Assembly (NCBI RefSeq): GCF_900107765.1
Contig: NZ_FNQY01000013.1
Coordinates: 1 to 64,000, forward strand
Origin: Arachidicoccus rhizosphaerae
GTDB lineage: Bacteria > Bacteroidota > Bacteroidia > Chitinophagales > Chitinophagaceae
Length of the DNA: 64,000 bases
Reading direction: 5' to 3'
The notes beneath the pieces are model-generated. The model had not been told where the DNA came from. It ran no database searches and worked only from the letters and a program-made list of their open reading frames with translations. The position numbers and the translations under genes were made by a program. The stretch's first letter is position 1. Each line of letters starts with the position of its first letter. Below are positions 56,053 through 64,000 of the stretch, one piece after another.

Positions 56053-58470
56053 TTACAGGATTCTTAGTTTGGCATAGTTCAGCATGATTTTCTTTTCGCC
56101 GTTTGTTTTAAAGTCAACAGTGGCGATGCGGTTATGGGCAGCGCCTTCCATCTTAATGACCGTTCCGAACCCGAATTTTAGATGTTCCACTTCCATGCCT
56201 TCTGTAAGTCCGGTGGTATCGCTGGGCACAAAATCGCCTTTGGGCACATGCACCTGAACTTTTTGCTGGGGAGGTGCCTGCGTAGGCAGTACGGTACTTT
56301 TATAAGGCTGTTGTTTTTTAGCAGGAGGGGGGCCGTATTTTCTGGCGGCTGCCGCGGCGTCATTTTGGGAGCCGAAGCCGGAACCCCTGGAAAAGCCGCC
56401 TGCGCCAAATCCGCCGCCAAAATGTTGATCACCTCGGCCAAATCCGCTACCTGTGCCTCCCGAAAAACTACGGTCGATATAATCTTTAGGCAACTCCTCC
56501 AAAAAACGACTGGCATCATTGGCCACCACATTGCCGAAGCGGTATCTGCTGTTGGCATGCGTCAGCCATAGTTTTTCTTTGGCTCTGGTAATGGCCACAT
56601 AAAAAAGCCGGCGTTCTTCTTCCAGCTCCTCCCTGGTATTGATGCTAAGACCGCTGGGGAATATCGTTTCTTCCACGCCTCCCACAAATACAACCGGGAA
56701 CTCCAGGCCTTTGGCCGCATGGATGGTCATTAATTTGACCACGTCGGCGTCTTCCTTGTCATTATCGGCGTCCGTTAACAGCGTAATTTGTTGTAAATAC
56801 AGTCCGAGGGTGGTGGCATTTTGCAGTGTCTGATCGGTGATACCCTCCTGAACGGTGCCTTCTTCGTCAATCTGAGAAAGATTTTCCTGCTGGTCTGTCC
56901 ATTCCTTAATGGAGTTGAGCAGTTCCTGCACGTTTTCATAACGCGCCAGACCTTCCACGGTTTTGTCATTAAAGAGCTCTTTGACCAGACCGGTATGTTT
57001 ACCTACTTCAAAGGCAATTTCATAGGCATTTTTATGAGTCTGCAGACTCTGGAAGTACTGCATCATCGTGATGAACTTGCGGATGGCCTCCAATGCGGCA
57101 CCTTTAAGTCCTGTTTCCGGTGCCCGCAAAATGACATCCCAGAGCGTCATATTGTGTTGATTGGCAATCGTCTGGAGTCTTTCCATGGACGTCTTGCCGA
57201 TGCCTCTGACGGGATAATTGATAATTCTTTTTAAAGCTTCCTCGTCCCGGGTATTGGCAATGACCCGTAAGTAGGCTATATAATCCTTTACCTCTTTACG
57301 CTGATAGAAGCTAAGGCCGCCGTATATTTTATAGGCGATGCCACCCCTTCTTAAGTTTTCTTCATAGGCCCTGCTTTGGGCATTGGTCCGGTATAAGATA
57401 GCAAAGTCATGGTTGTGATAGTGGTCACGGAGTTTCAGCTCCTGAATCATGGTCGACACATATTTCCCTTCCTCGTTATCTGTCATGGTCGCCACCACCT
57501 TAATCTTATCCCCCTGATCCTTATCTGTCCACAGATCCTTCGGTATCTGGCCTTTATTTTGGCGGATGACCGTATTGGCCACTTCAATGATGTTTTTGGA
57601 ACTGCGGTAGTTCTGCTCCAGTTTTACCACTTTGACATCGTCATAATCCTTTTGGAATTGGAGGATATTTTCAATAGTAGCTCCCCGAAAGCTATAAATA
57701 CTCTGAGCGTCATCACCCACCACGCAAATATTCTCATGTGCGGCTGCCAGTAATTTGGTAATCTGATACTGGACCGCATTGGTATCCTGATATTCGTCAA
57801 TGAGTACATATCGGAATTTATGCTGGTACTTCAGCAGCACCTCGGGAAAAGTATTCAGGAGCTCATACATTTTCAGTAGTAGATCGTCAAAATCCATGGC
57901 GCCGTTCTTAAAGCACTGATCTGCATAGCGTTTGTAGATTTTGCCGATAGCCGGCCGGTTGGTACGCTGGTCTTCCTGCTGCAGGTAATAATCCTCCTGA
58001 TACTGTAGTGGTCCGATCAGTGAGCTTTTTGCCTGGGAAATCCTGCCCAGGACGACATTGGGCTTATACTGTTTTTCGTCCAGCTCCATTTCTTTAACGA
58101 TGGATTTGATAACGCTTTTAGAATCGTCCGAGTCGTAAATGGTAAAACTGTTCGGGTAGCCCAGTCTATGGGCTTCGCCTCTCAGTATTCTGGCAAATAC
58201 ACTGTGAAAGGTTCCGATATACAGGTTGCGGGCTTCATTATTGCCCAGCATTTTTTCGATACGCTCTTTCATTTCGGCGGCTGCCTTATTGGTAAAGGTC
58301 AGGGCGAGTATATTAAAAGCGTCCACACCTTTTGCCATTAAATGAGCAATCCGGGTAGTCAGTACTTTGGTCTTACCGCTACCGGCACCGGCTACAATCA
58401 TCAGAGGCCCGTTAATGTGTGTGGCTGCTTCGTATTGTCTGTCGTTGAGTCCTTTTAAATAATCTTGCAT
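56053..58470 (-). CDS. pcrA: ATP-dependent DNA helicase PcrA/UvrD
   Basis: The ~805-residue superfamily 1A helicase unwinds DNA 3' to 5' in repair and replication restart. Walker A is AGAGSGKT (residues 28-35), then motif Ia LALTFTNKAAAEMKER, motif II YVLIDEYQDTN, motif III VVGDDAQSIYSFRGA, motif IV KLEQNYRSS, motif V LMTIHAAKGLEFP and motif VI RRLFYVAITRAKEKLW. After ~residue 680 comes a Gly/Phe-rich linker, then a small beta domain beginning VEHLKFGFGTVIKMEG, as in PcrA of other bacteria. The start is set at the ATG at 58470 (MQDYLKGLNDRQYEA); the frame is open to 58554, but the extra part is unrelated. Confidence 0.96.
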   Translation of the reverse strand: MQDYLKGLNDRQYEAATHINGPLMIVAGAGSGKTKVLTTRIAHLMAKGVDAFNILALTFTNKAAAEMKERIEKMLGNNEARNLYIGTFHSVFARILRGEAHRLGYPNSFTIYDSDDSKSVIKSIVKEMELDEKQYKPNVVLGRISQAKSSLIGPLQYQEDYYLQQEDQRTNRPAIGKIYKRYADQCFKNGAMDFDDLLLKMYELLNTFPEVLLKYQHKFRYVLIDEYQDTNAVQYQITKLLAAAHENICVVGDDAQSIYSFRGATIENILQFQKDYDDVKVVKLEQNYRSSKNIIEVANTVIRQNKGQIPKDLWTDKDQGDKIKVVATMTDNEEGKYVSTMIQELKLRDHYHNHDFAILYRTNAQSRAYEENLRRGGIAYKIYGGLSFYQRKEVKDYIAYLRVIANTRDEEALKRIINYPVRGIGKTSMERLQTIANQHNMTLWDVILRAPETGLKGAALEAIRKFITMMQYFQSLQTHKNAYEIAFEVGKHTGLVKELFNDKTVEGLARYENVQELLNSIKEWTDQQENLSQIDEEGTVQEGITDQTLQNATTLGLYLQQITLLTDADNDKEDADVVKLMTIHAAKGLEFPVVFVGGVEETIFPSGLSINTREELEEERRLFYVAITRAKEKLWLTHANSRYRFGNVVANDASRFLEELPKDYIDRSFSGGTGSGFGRGDQHFGGGFGAGGFSRGSGFGSQNDAAAAARKYGPPPAKKQQPYKSTVLPTQAPPQQKVQVHVPKGDFVPSDTTGLTEGMEVEHLKFGFGTVIKMEGAAHNRIATVDFKTNGEKKIMLNYAKLRIL

Positions 58471-58817
58471 AGGGCGTGCAAGATACAAAAAGATCGGCAG
58501 CCTGCCTTGAACCGCAGTGGGTTCACACACGCAATCCGGCCAATATTTATACACATGAAAAAAAATGATAAATACTGCTTTGTCTGGAAGTCAGAAAGGA
58601 GGAAAGGGTTGTCTTATATTATTTAAAATCAGTAAACTATGTATTTATTAAAATTGAAGTTTATTATAGGCCGGTTTTAAGCAATCGTCAAATAGCGGTG
58701 AATTTTAATAGGAACCATCTTATTGGATTTCTACCGGGAATTTACGGGTTTTAATCTCCCGCCAATCCGTGATGCAGGTAAGTCAGAGCGGCACCTGCAT
58801 GGCTGGCGTTTTAAAAA

Positions 58818-58856
58818 GCCTGCCCGGGTAAGGACGTTTCCCCGTTAAAGGCAGGC
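58818..58856 (-). terminator. Terminator of 58,917 gene
   Basis: GCCTGCC / GGCAGGC outer stem with a CGGG/CCCG inner stem. Read on the minus strand it is followed by TTTTTAAAA. It stands ~60 bases past the stop of the minus-strand gene. The gap 58471-58916 shows nothing else. Confidence 0.75.
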
Positions 58857-58916
58857 CGTTTTTGTAAAACTGAAAAAGCGTAAAGTCATAATAACTGCTG
58901 GCGGATGGTAAGCGTC

Positions 58917-59405
58917 TTAGTTGAAAGAAAGTTTTTCTACGGTAAATTTAAGATACTCGGGAAGACGCGTTGTGGATACTTTGCCATCTTTGGATTTTGA
59001 TTGGCTCGCTCTGATGTGAATGACATGATCCTTTAATTCATATTTATACGTTGAGATCAGCTCAACGATCTCTTCAGGCGTAAAAACATCTTTATAGATG
59101 GGGAATTCTGCTACCTCCGTTATTTTATACATGGCTGTGTAAAAGGCATAATTGGCCGGGTATAGTCCGATGGTTTTCCCTTTATACCTGAGTACCCAAA
59201 AATATACCGGAATGCCCGTTCCATCAGCAGCCACATGAATCGTTGTTTTATTAATGGCAGGATAGCCCATAAAAGAGCCTGGTGCCAGATAATGGTGCTT
59301 TGGGATCTTAACGGCCTTCCCCGAAGCTTCGCTGTCAGTAGATTGCGCAATGGCAGTCAGGGTGCTTAAAGTCAATAAACAAAATAAAAATCTTCTTTTA
59401 TTCAT
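58917..59405 (-). CDS. Hypothetical small exported protein
   Basis: The ~162-residue protein has a signal peptide at residues 1-20 (LFCLLTLSTLTAIAQ). The mature part reads HHYLAPGSFMGYPAINKT and then beta-rich polar segments with a FPIYKDVFTPEEIVELIS helix. No domain is recognised. It is the last of three short exported-protein genes on this strand, ~65 bases downstream of the next one. The start is taken at the ATG at 59405; the frame is open to 59468 but the signal peptide begins at the later ATG. Confidence 0.72.
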   Translation of the reverse strand: MNKRRFLFCLLTLSTLTAIAQSTDSEASGKAVKIPKHHYLAPGSFMGYPAINKTTIHVAADGTGIPVYFWVLRYKGKTIGLYPANYAFYTAMYKITEVAEFPIYKDVFTPEEIVELISTYKYELKDHVIHIRASQSKSKDGKVSTTRLPEYLKFTVEKLSFN

Positions 59406-59470
59406 TTTTACGGCTGTTTTAAATTGAAAAATGCTTCCCACACAGTCGTGTGGGAAGCGGGCATCCATTT

Positions 59471-59983
59471 TTACTCATCACTTTCATCAGTACTTGCTTT
59501 AAGGGAAATCTCAACGATGCCGTCATCCATGTTTTCAATATTTTTATCCGTAAATATGCTCTTGGAGGATTTCTCTACCGCTGTGAGCAGATTTTCTGTG
59601 CTGCCTTTATGGGCTACATAAATTTTAGAGACGCCTTCACCACTATATTTTATTTTGGTTTCAGTGACGTCCTTACAGGCCTTTACGTTTTCGTTCAGGG
59701 TTTTGAGTTTAGCCAGCGTGATGCCCTCGATGCTAAATAAAGTATTGAAGTCACCCAGATCTTCTTTCTTTGTCGCCTTGGCACCTTTTTTCTTCTTAAA
59801 AAGGCCGCCTATTTTTTTAATGGTCGCCCCGGCAGCAGAAGCAGACTCCACTGCATTGTCAACGGAGGTGCTGGCGTGATTGACTTTATAATTGGCTTTA
59901 TCAATGGCACTTTGTGCATGGGCCGCCGCGAGACCCAGAAAAAAACAGCCAAAAACCATAACGGCAATGATAATGTTTTTCAT
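59471..59983 (-). CDS. Hypothetical exported protein with lysine-rich patch
   Basis: The 170-residue protein has a signal peptide ending at LAAAHAQS. A helix with A/S/N-rich residues (VDNAVESASAAGATIKKIG) follows, then a KKKKGAKATKKED patch. The C-terminal ~90 residues alternate beta and polar segments (VTETKIKYSGEGVSKIYVAHK). I recognise no family. It is the middle gene of three exported-protein genes. Confidence 0.7.
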   Translation of the reverse strand: MKNIIIAVMVFGCFFLGLAAAHAQSAIDKANYKVNHASTSVDNAVESASAAGATIKKIGGLFKKKKGAKATKKEDLGDFNTLFSIEGITLAKLKTLNENVKACKDVTETKIKYSGEGVSKIYVAHKGSTENLLTAVEKSSKSIFTDKNIENMDDGIVEISLKASTDESDE

Positions 59984-60046
59984 ATTTTGAATTTTTGTTG
60001 GATAATCTTATGTGAGCGTAGTAGATACCGGAATGAACAAGTCTGA

Positions 60047-60466
60047 TCAGAAATTATAGGTGGCAGCTGCCGTTAGTGTCTTGCCGGTTCCCTTACCTTC
60101 TTTTTTAAGCGCTCCATCTACATAAATCTGAACCGTGAGTTCAGAAGAAGCGCTAAGGCCGTCAGCGGTTGCCCCGATGACGGCTACAATGGTACCTGCT
60201 GGAGCTGTTATTTCTTCACTGGTCCAGGTGGTGCCACTTAAACTTGTTTTACTGGTCATGTTATTATCTGGCCCATATCCATAGGTGACACTCTCCAGTT
60301 CCACATCCGAAGAGCCAATGGCTTTAAAAACCAGTTTATGTGATTTTGAAGGAGAACTATTATCTTTGTCTTTACTGCAGGAGAATAGAAGAGCAGTACT
60401 CATAAGCAGTAAACTTGCCAGTACTAAGGTTTTAAAAGAGAAAAGATTTTGTGTTTTGTTTTTCAT
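60047..60466 (-). CDS. Small lipoprotein with beta-sandwich-like domain
   Basis: The 139-residue lipoprotein has a long signal segment and a lipobox at Cys30 (TALLFSCSKD). The mature part is Ser/Thr-rich and beta-rich, with segments such as LVFKAIGSSDVELESVTYG and ITAPAGTIVAVIGATADG, which resemble the small MmpS/Ig-like folds. No function is known. It is the first gene of the minus-strand set and lies divergent from the histidine kinase gene, ~165 bases away. Confidence 0.72.
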   Translation of the reverse strand: MKNKTQNLFSFKTLVLASLLLMSTALLFSCSKDKDNSSPSKSHKLVFKAIGSSDVELESVTYGYGPDNNMTSKTSLSGTTWTSEEITAPAGTIVAVIGATADGLSASSELTVQIYVDGALKKEGKGTGKTLTAAATYNF

Positions 60467-60630
60467 AAAATAAGGTTTTGTTGTAATTTTCCATACAAAG
60501 ATATTTTGCCTACTATAGATTCACAATGCCAAGAAATGAGGGATTATTTCTACCTAGTTTTAGGTATTTTGGGCAGGGCATCAGAAAATTTTAATGATAA
60601 GCGGTAAATTGCTTTTAAAAGTTGACCTGG

Positions 60631-62658
60631 ATGAAATACCTTACTCCTTTGTTTTCCTTGCTGGTGATTTTCTTGTTTAAAGCAAGCGCGCAGGTAATTG
60701 ATCTGGATCAAAAGGGATATGAAGATAGTCTCAGCGCAAAGCTTGGCCAGCCATTGTCTGATAGCGAAAGAGCCGTTGTTAATTTTTATTTATCTAATTA
60801 TTGGTCGGAAAAAGATACACTTAAATCCAAAAATTATTTGCAGGCTGGCAGAAAGTTAATGGGAAGTAACCGGTTTTTATCAGCGCTTTATCAATTTTAC
60901 CGGGCAGGCCTTATTTTTGATAAAGATATTCAGTTAAGCCAGTCTCTTTATCTGCGAACGGATAGTCTGTTGGCAGGATATACCACCACGGAAGCTTACA
61001 CTTTTCGTTCCAGACTCTGGAGCAATATCGCAGTGCTGAAACAATACCAGGATGATAAGCAGGGGTATATGGATCTTCAGTTAAATAAATCGCTGCCTTA
61101 CGCCAAATTGTCAAAAAATCCATTACAGCTGGCGCTGGTTTACTCAAACATAGGGTTGATGTTTAATAATCTGGACGAATTTAAAAAGGCCCAACACTAT
61201 GACTCCTTAGCGCTTACTGCCCTGCAGGATGTAAAGCGCAAAGCCAATATTAATAGCGTAGGTATTTTACGCAATGTGATCCGAAACCGCTTGTTTCAGG
61301 GGGACTTACCCGGGGCAAAACAAATACTGAACAGCTTATATAAGGTGGTAGCTCCCTATCCGGATAATATTAACTTTCTGGATTATTATGAATTGGCCGG
61401 AGCGTATTATTGCGACATAAAAGACTATGATACTGCGATACACTTGTTGGATAAGGGGATCCGGCTGGCGGATAAGCTCGGTCAGGGATTTTTGAAAATC
61501 AGCATCCAGTTTCAAAAGTACCGGGTCTATGCCTTCCAGAAGGATTATAAGAAGGCACTGGCTTTGCTGTTGGAGATTTTAAAATTTACAGATGTATCCC
61601 TGGCTGGCAACCGGGTCATTCTTTTTAAAGAAATTGCCAATACCTATGAGAAACTGGGAGACTATAAAAATGGAATGATCTGGTTAAGAAAGATGGCTGA
61701 GTTAAGTGATAGTCTTTCTGAGGCCAACGTCACTAATAATATCAATGAACTGGAGGCTAAATATCAGAGTTCAGAAAAAGAAAAGAAGATTTTTGCATTA
61801 AAGAGCCAGCAGAGCAAAGCTGCTTTAATCCAGGAAAAACAACAGGCTGCTAATCGGTTATTATTGCTGGGTTGTCTTTTTTTGCTGGCTGTCGTGGGAG
61901 GCGCTGTTTTTTATTACCGAAAGCTTACTGGTCAAAAAGAGATAAACCATGCACAGAAACTAAAAGAAATTGAACAGCTGCATGAGTTAGGCGTGGCGCA
62001 GGCGATGCTGGAGGCGGAAGAAAGGGAGCGTAACAGAGTAGCCAGGGAGTTGCATGACGGACTAGGAGGGATGCTTGCCGGTGTAAAATTAAATTTATCG
62101 GTAATGGAAATGGGAAATGAAGGGTTAGAATCCAAAAATGAGAATCAGGTGCATATGGAAGAGAATATGGAACAGACCTTAAATAAAGTGATCGGGCAAC
62201 TGGATAGTTCTATTTCGGAGCTCAGGCGCATTGCCCGCAATATGATGCCGGAATCTTTACTTAGATTAGGTCTTGAGAAGGCGCTTAAAGATCTGTGTGA
62301 TTATTACTGCAGCCCGAAATGTCAGGTGCATTTCCAGGGAATGGATATCGCTAAGGATATGCCTATTGTGAATCAGGTATATATCTACCGGATTATCCAG
62401 GAATTGGTTTCCAACGCAGTCAGACACGGCGCTGCAAAATCCATATTTGTACAGTGTAGTCAAAATAACGAACTTTTTTTAATTACCGTAGAGGATGACG
62501 GCAAGGGATTTGATACAGGGATTTTAGCGCAACAAAAAGGTCTTGGCTGGCATAATATCCAAACCAGGGTCGCCTTTTTGAAAGGTAAATTGGATATTCA
62601 CTCAGAAATGGGACAAGGAACCACCGTAAATATTGAACTCAATGGCTATACAGGATAA
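60631..62658 (+). CDS. Sensor histidine kinase, NarL-type, with TPR sensor
   Basis: The ~675-residue protein has a signal peptide or first membrane segment (LTPLFSLLVIFLFKASAQ), then about seven TPR-like helical repeats (residues ~50-390). A membrane segment (RLLLLGCLFLLAVVGGAVFYY) follows near residue 413. A coiled coil leads to the HisKA_3 dimer domain with phospho-acceptor His475 in ARELHDGLGGML, and the HATPase part has the N box (QELVSNAVRHG) and G boxes (VEDDGKGFDTG, GLGWHNIQTR). It is followed by, and overlaps, its response regulator. The ATG at 60631 is chosen; an in-frame TTG stands just before it. Confidence 0.9.
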   Translation: MKYLTPLFSLLVIFLFKASAQVIDLDQKGYEDSLSAKLGQPLSDSERAVVNFYLSNYWSEKDTLKSKNYLQAGRKLMGSNRFLSALYQFYRAGLIFDKDIQLSQSLYLRTDSLLAGYTTTEAYTFRSRLWSNIAVLKQYQDDKQGYMDLQLNKSLPYAKLSKNPLQLALVYSNIGLMFNNLDEFKKAQHYDSLALTALQDVKRKANINSVGILRNVIRNRLFQGDLPGAKQILNSLYKVVAPYPDNINFLDYYELAGAYYCDIKDYDTAIHLLDKGIRLADKLGQGFLKISIQFQKYRVYAFQKDYKKALALLLEILKFTDVSLAGNRVILFKEIANTYEKLGDYKNGMIWLRKMAELSDSLSEANVTNNINELEAKYQSSEKEKKIFALKSQQSKAALIQEKQQAANRLLLLGCLFLLAVVGGAVFYYRKLTGQKEINHAQKLKEIEQLHELGVAQAMLEAEERERNRVARELHDGLGGMLAGVKLNLSVMEMGNEGLESKNENQVHMEENMEQTLNKVIGQLDSSISELRRIARNMMPESLLRLGLEKALKDLCDYYCSPKCQVHFQGMDIAKDMPIVNQVYIYRIIQELVSNAVRHGAAKSIFVQCSQNNELFLITVEDDGKGFDTGILAQQKGLGWHNIQTRVAFLKGKLDIHSEMGQGTTVNIELNGYTG

Positions 62659-63286
62659 CCGGATAAAGATTGCATTTGTAGATGATCATCCCCTGATTAC
62701 ACAGGGGCTGAAGACACTTCTTGAAAGAGATGATCAGTTGGATATTGTAGGTCTTTTTGACAACGGCGCATCCTTTCTGGAATTTATAGTTGGTCATGAA
62801 GTCGATGTAGTGCTGCTGGATATAGGCCTGCCCGATATAAACGGAATGGAACTGTGTAAACAGATTAAAACAGAGAATCCCGGTGTTGTCATTATTTTAT
62901 TGAGTAATCATACGGAGCGTAGCATTATTTTGCAGACCATGCAAAACGGGGCCAATGGCTATTTGCTTAAAAATGCCTCCTTGCCTAAATTAAAAGAAGC
63001 TATTTTTAAAGCCATTGCCGGCCAGATTGTATACAGTGAGGAAGTGAGTCAGATTCTAAGTCAACCTTCCCAAAAGCAGTTACAGGGGATCCCTAAGTTA
63101 ACCAAAAGGGAAATGGAGATTCTGCAGTTCATTGCAGAGGGTAAAACCAGCGGGCAGATTGCGGCAGAATTATATCTGAGCGTGCTGACGGTGGATACGC
63201 ACCGCAAGAACCTGATGCAGAAGCTGGAAGTAAAAAATGCTGCAGAGCTGATCCGGGCAGCTGTGCAGCATCAACTATTAAGTTAA
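62642..63286 (+). CDS. NarL/LuxR-family response regulator
   Basis: The 214-residue regulator has a receiver domain (residues 5-120) with acidic pocket FVDDHP, phospho-acceptor Asp60 in VVLLDIGLPD, the Ser/Thr switch in ILLSNH and the Lys in GYLLKNAS. The C-terminal LuxR helix-turn-helix includes LTKREMEILQFIAEGKTSGQIA in pieces and LSVLTVDTHRKNLMQKL. It overlaps the kinase gene by 17 bases, so both are made together. The targets are unknown; the divergent small exported-protein genes are candidates. Confidence 0.93.
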   Translation: MAIQDNRIKIAFVDDHPLITQGLKTLLERDDQLDIVGLFDNGASFLEFIVGHEVDVVLLDIGLPDINGMELCKQIKTENPGVVIILLSNHTERSIILQTMQNGANGYLLKNASLPKLKEAIFKAIAGQIVYSEEVSQILSQPSQKQLQGIPKLTKREMEILQFIAEGKTSGQIAAELYLSVLTVDTHRKNLMQKLEVKNAAELIRAAVQHQLLS

Positions 63287-63330
63287 ATAAAGGCTTATGG
63301 GCTTTGCTGATCAACAGCGGGAAGACCGGT

Positions 63331-63831
63331 TTATGGCGTAGCGTCCGTTTCTACTGTAACAACGGTCTGTTTATTGGCGTCAGCAGGCATGTCTGTTTTG
63401 ATTTTTTCGCTGCCTTTTGTGGTTGAGGTACCGTTTTGCTTTTTAGCCGTTTTGCCGGCTTTGCTTTTGCGATTGGCAAAATAACTGGCAACCGCTCTGG
63501 CCGTGCCGGCAAAACTTAACTGACTCAAAACCGCAGCCAGTCCCTTTTTAAATCCTCCGCCTTTTTTACCTGCGACAAAGGCGGCAATCAGTCCGCTGAC
63601 AATAGTCTGAGCGGTCTCGAATGCCTTTTGCGCGGGTGTGTCTTTTTTAAATAAGGGGATAAAGGAACCCAGGGAAGCTTTTACGGCCTCTTTCGGTATT
63701 TTTTTAAAATCTTCCCCCAATTCATGTTCCCGTTCCCGGATCCTTCTTTTTAAGGTACGAATTTCCTGGTCAATGTCCTCCAGGCTATTGATATGCGACA
63801 AATCCACTTTTTGATTGCGTAAATTAATCAT
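63331..63831 (-). CDS. Hypothetical protein with hydrophobic middle, holin-cluster neighbour
   Basis: The 166-residue protein starts with an acidic/basic helical part (LEDIDQEIRTLKRRIRERE, a probable coiled coil). In the middle (residues 75-120) lies a Gly/Ala-rich hydrophobic stretch with TIVSGLIAAFVAGKKGGG, and then a Lys/Thr-rich tail. It overlaps the next upstream gene by eight bases, so the two are co-translated. I do not recognise the family; similar pairs of small membrane proteins are found around stress-related YtxH/holin-like genes in many bacteria, which is weak evidence. It is convergent with the response regulator gene. Confidence 0.65.
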   Translation of the reverse strand: MINLRNQKVDLSHINSLEDIDQEIRTLKRRIREREHELGEDFKKIPKEAVKASLGSFIPLFKKDTPAQKAFETAQTIVSGLIAAFVAGKKGGGFKKGLAAVLSQLSFAGTARAVASYFANRKSKAGKTAKKQNGTSTTKGSEKIKTDMPADANKQTVVTVETDATP

Positions 63832-64000
63832 CGTCTTCCTTTTTGTCTAGTATGATGTCGATAATACCACTGATTACCTTTCTCATTAATTTTTTTCTAA
63901 ATACGATAGAAAAAATAAAGGTCAGGATAAACAGCAGGGTCACAATACCAAAACCAGCATAATAAGAATCAAGCAGGTGGCCCAGATAGAACCCCAGCAT
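63824..64000 (-). CDS. Small membrane protein, cut by the window edge
   Basis: The minus strand reads 58 codons to a TAA at 63824, beginning at or before position 64000. The residues include two hydrophobic parts (LGFYLGHLL and FGIVTLLFILTFIFSIVF) and end in an acidic tail. This may be a holin-like or DUF1469-type two-helix membrane protein. An ATG lies exactly at the edge, but the true start may be outside. It overlaps the 63,831 gene by eight bases. Confidence 0.55.
   Translation of the reverse strand: MLGFYLGHLLDSYYAGFGIVTLLFILTFIFSIVFRKKLMRKVISGIIDIILDKKEDDD

Overview
The window looks like a chromosomal piece of a Bacteroidota bacterium, probably of the family Chitinophagaceae. The signs are a SusC/SusD pair, many secreted lipoproteins and glycoside hydrolases, weak Shine-Dalgarno sequences, several AraC-type regulators, and a fast-evolving 5S rRNA next to the 3' end of 23S. 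The family assignment is inference.

Region 1 (1-13,850) starts with the end of an rRNA operon (23S tail, 5S, terminator). It continues with an AraC regulator and an aldehyde dehydrogenase, an HD-domain nucleotidase-like protein, a large secreted glycoside hydrolase, a CotH-kinase lipoprotein, a C-terminal scrap of an outer-membrane barrel gene, catalase-peroxidase KatG, and a divergent AraC gene broken by one in-frame TGA.

Region 2 (about 13,850-28,217) is an accessory island ending at tRNA-Phe. It holds a three-gene mobilization cassette (RHH-like accessory protein, HUH relaxase, VirD4-like coupling protein), a small XRE regulator, and a convergent redox/transport cluster. The cluster has TlpA-like thioredoxin, SusC and SusD on the plus strand, and AraC, MauE-like membrane protein and a two-cysteine DUF6520-like secreted protein on the minus strand. 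Next to the tRNA lies a frameshifted N-terminal remnant of a tyrosine recombinase. The tRNA-Phe has an acceptor-stem C5/A68 mismatch. I read the island as a decayed mobilizable element that entered at tRNA-Phe. The redox/Sus cluster is the best candidate for an undescribed system: three different proteins carry thiol pairs, as if a dedicated disulfide relay served one small secreted protein and a SusCD transporter.

Region 3 (28,217-43,900) has a MerR regulator with a very long acidic disordered part, an SDR epimerase, an L,D-transpeptidase-like protein, RidA, a DUF1508 protein, a lone AT-rich AraC, a DUF1624 acyltransferase-like membrane protein and tRNA-Val. Two unrelated alpha-galactosidases (GH36 and GH27) face each other across one terminator. 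An M3 peptidase lipoprotein, a DUF2490 protein and a DUF1266-like lipoprotein follow.

Region 4 (43,900-64,000) carries a lactonase-family lipoprotein, a DUF937-like protein with a calcium-loop motif, a polysaccharide deacetylase, two tandem alpha/beta hydrolases, two tandem S66 LD-carboxypeptidases, a LacI regulator with a perfect upstream palindrome, an MscS channel, PcrA helicase and three small secreted proteins. These three lie divergent from a NarL-type histidine kinase/response regulator pair. Two overlapping minus-strand genes for membrane-associated proteins end the window; the outer one is cut by the edge. Most transcription units end in clear hairpin terminators, several of them shared by convergent genes.
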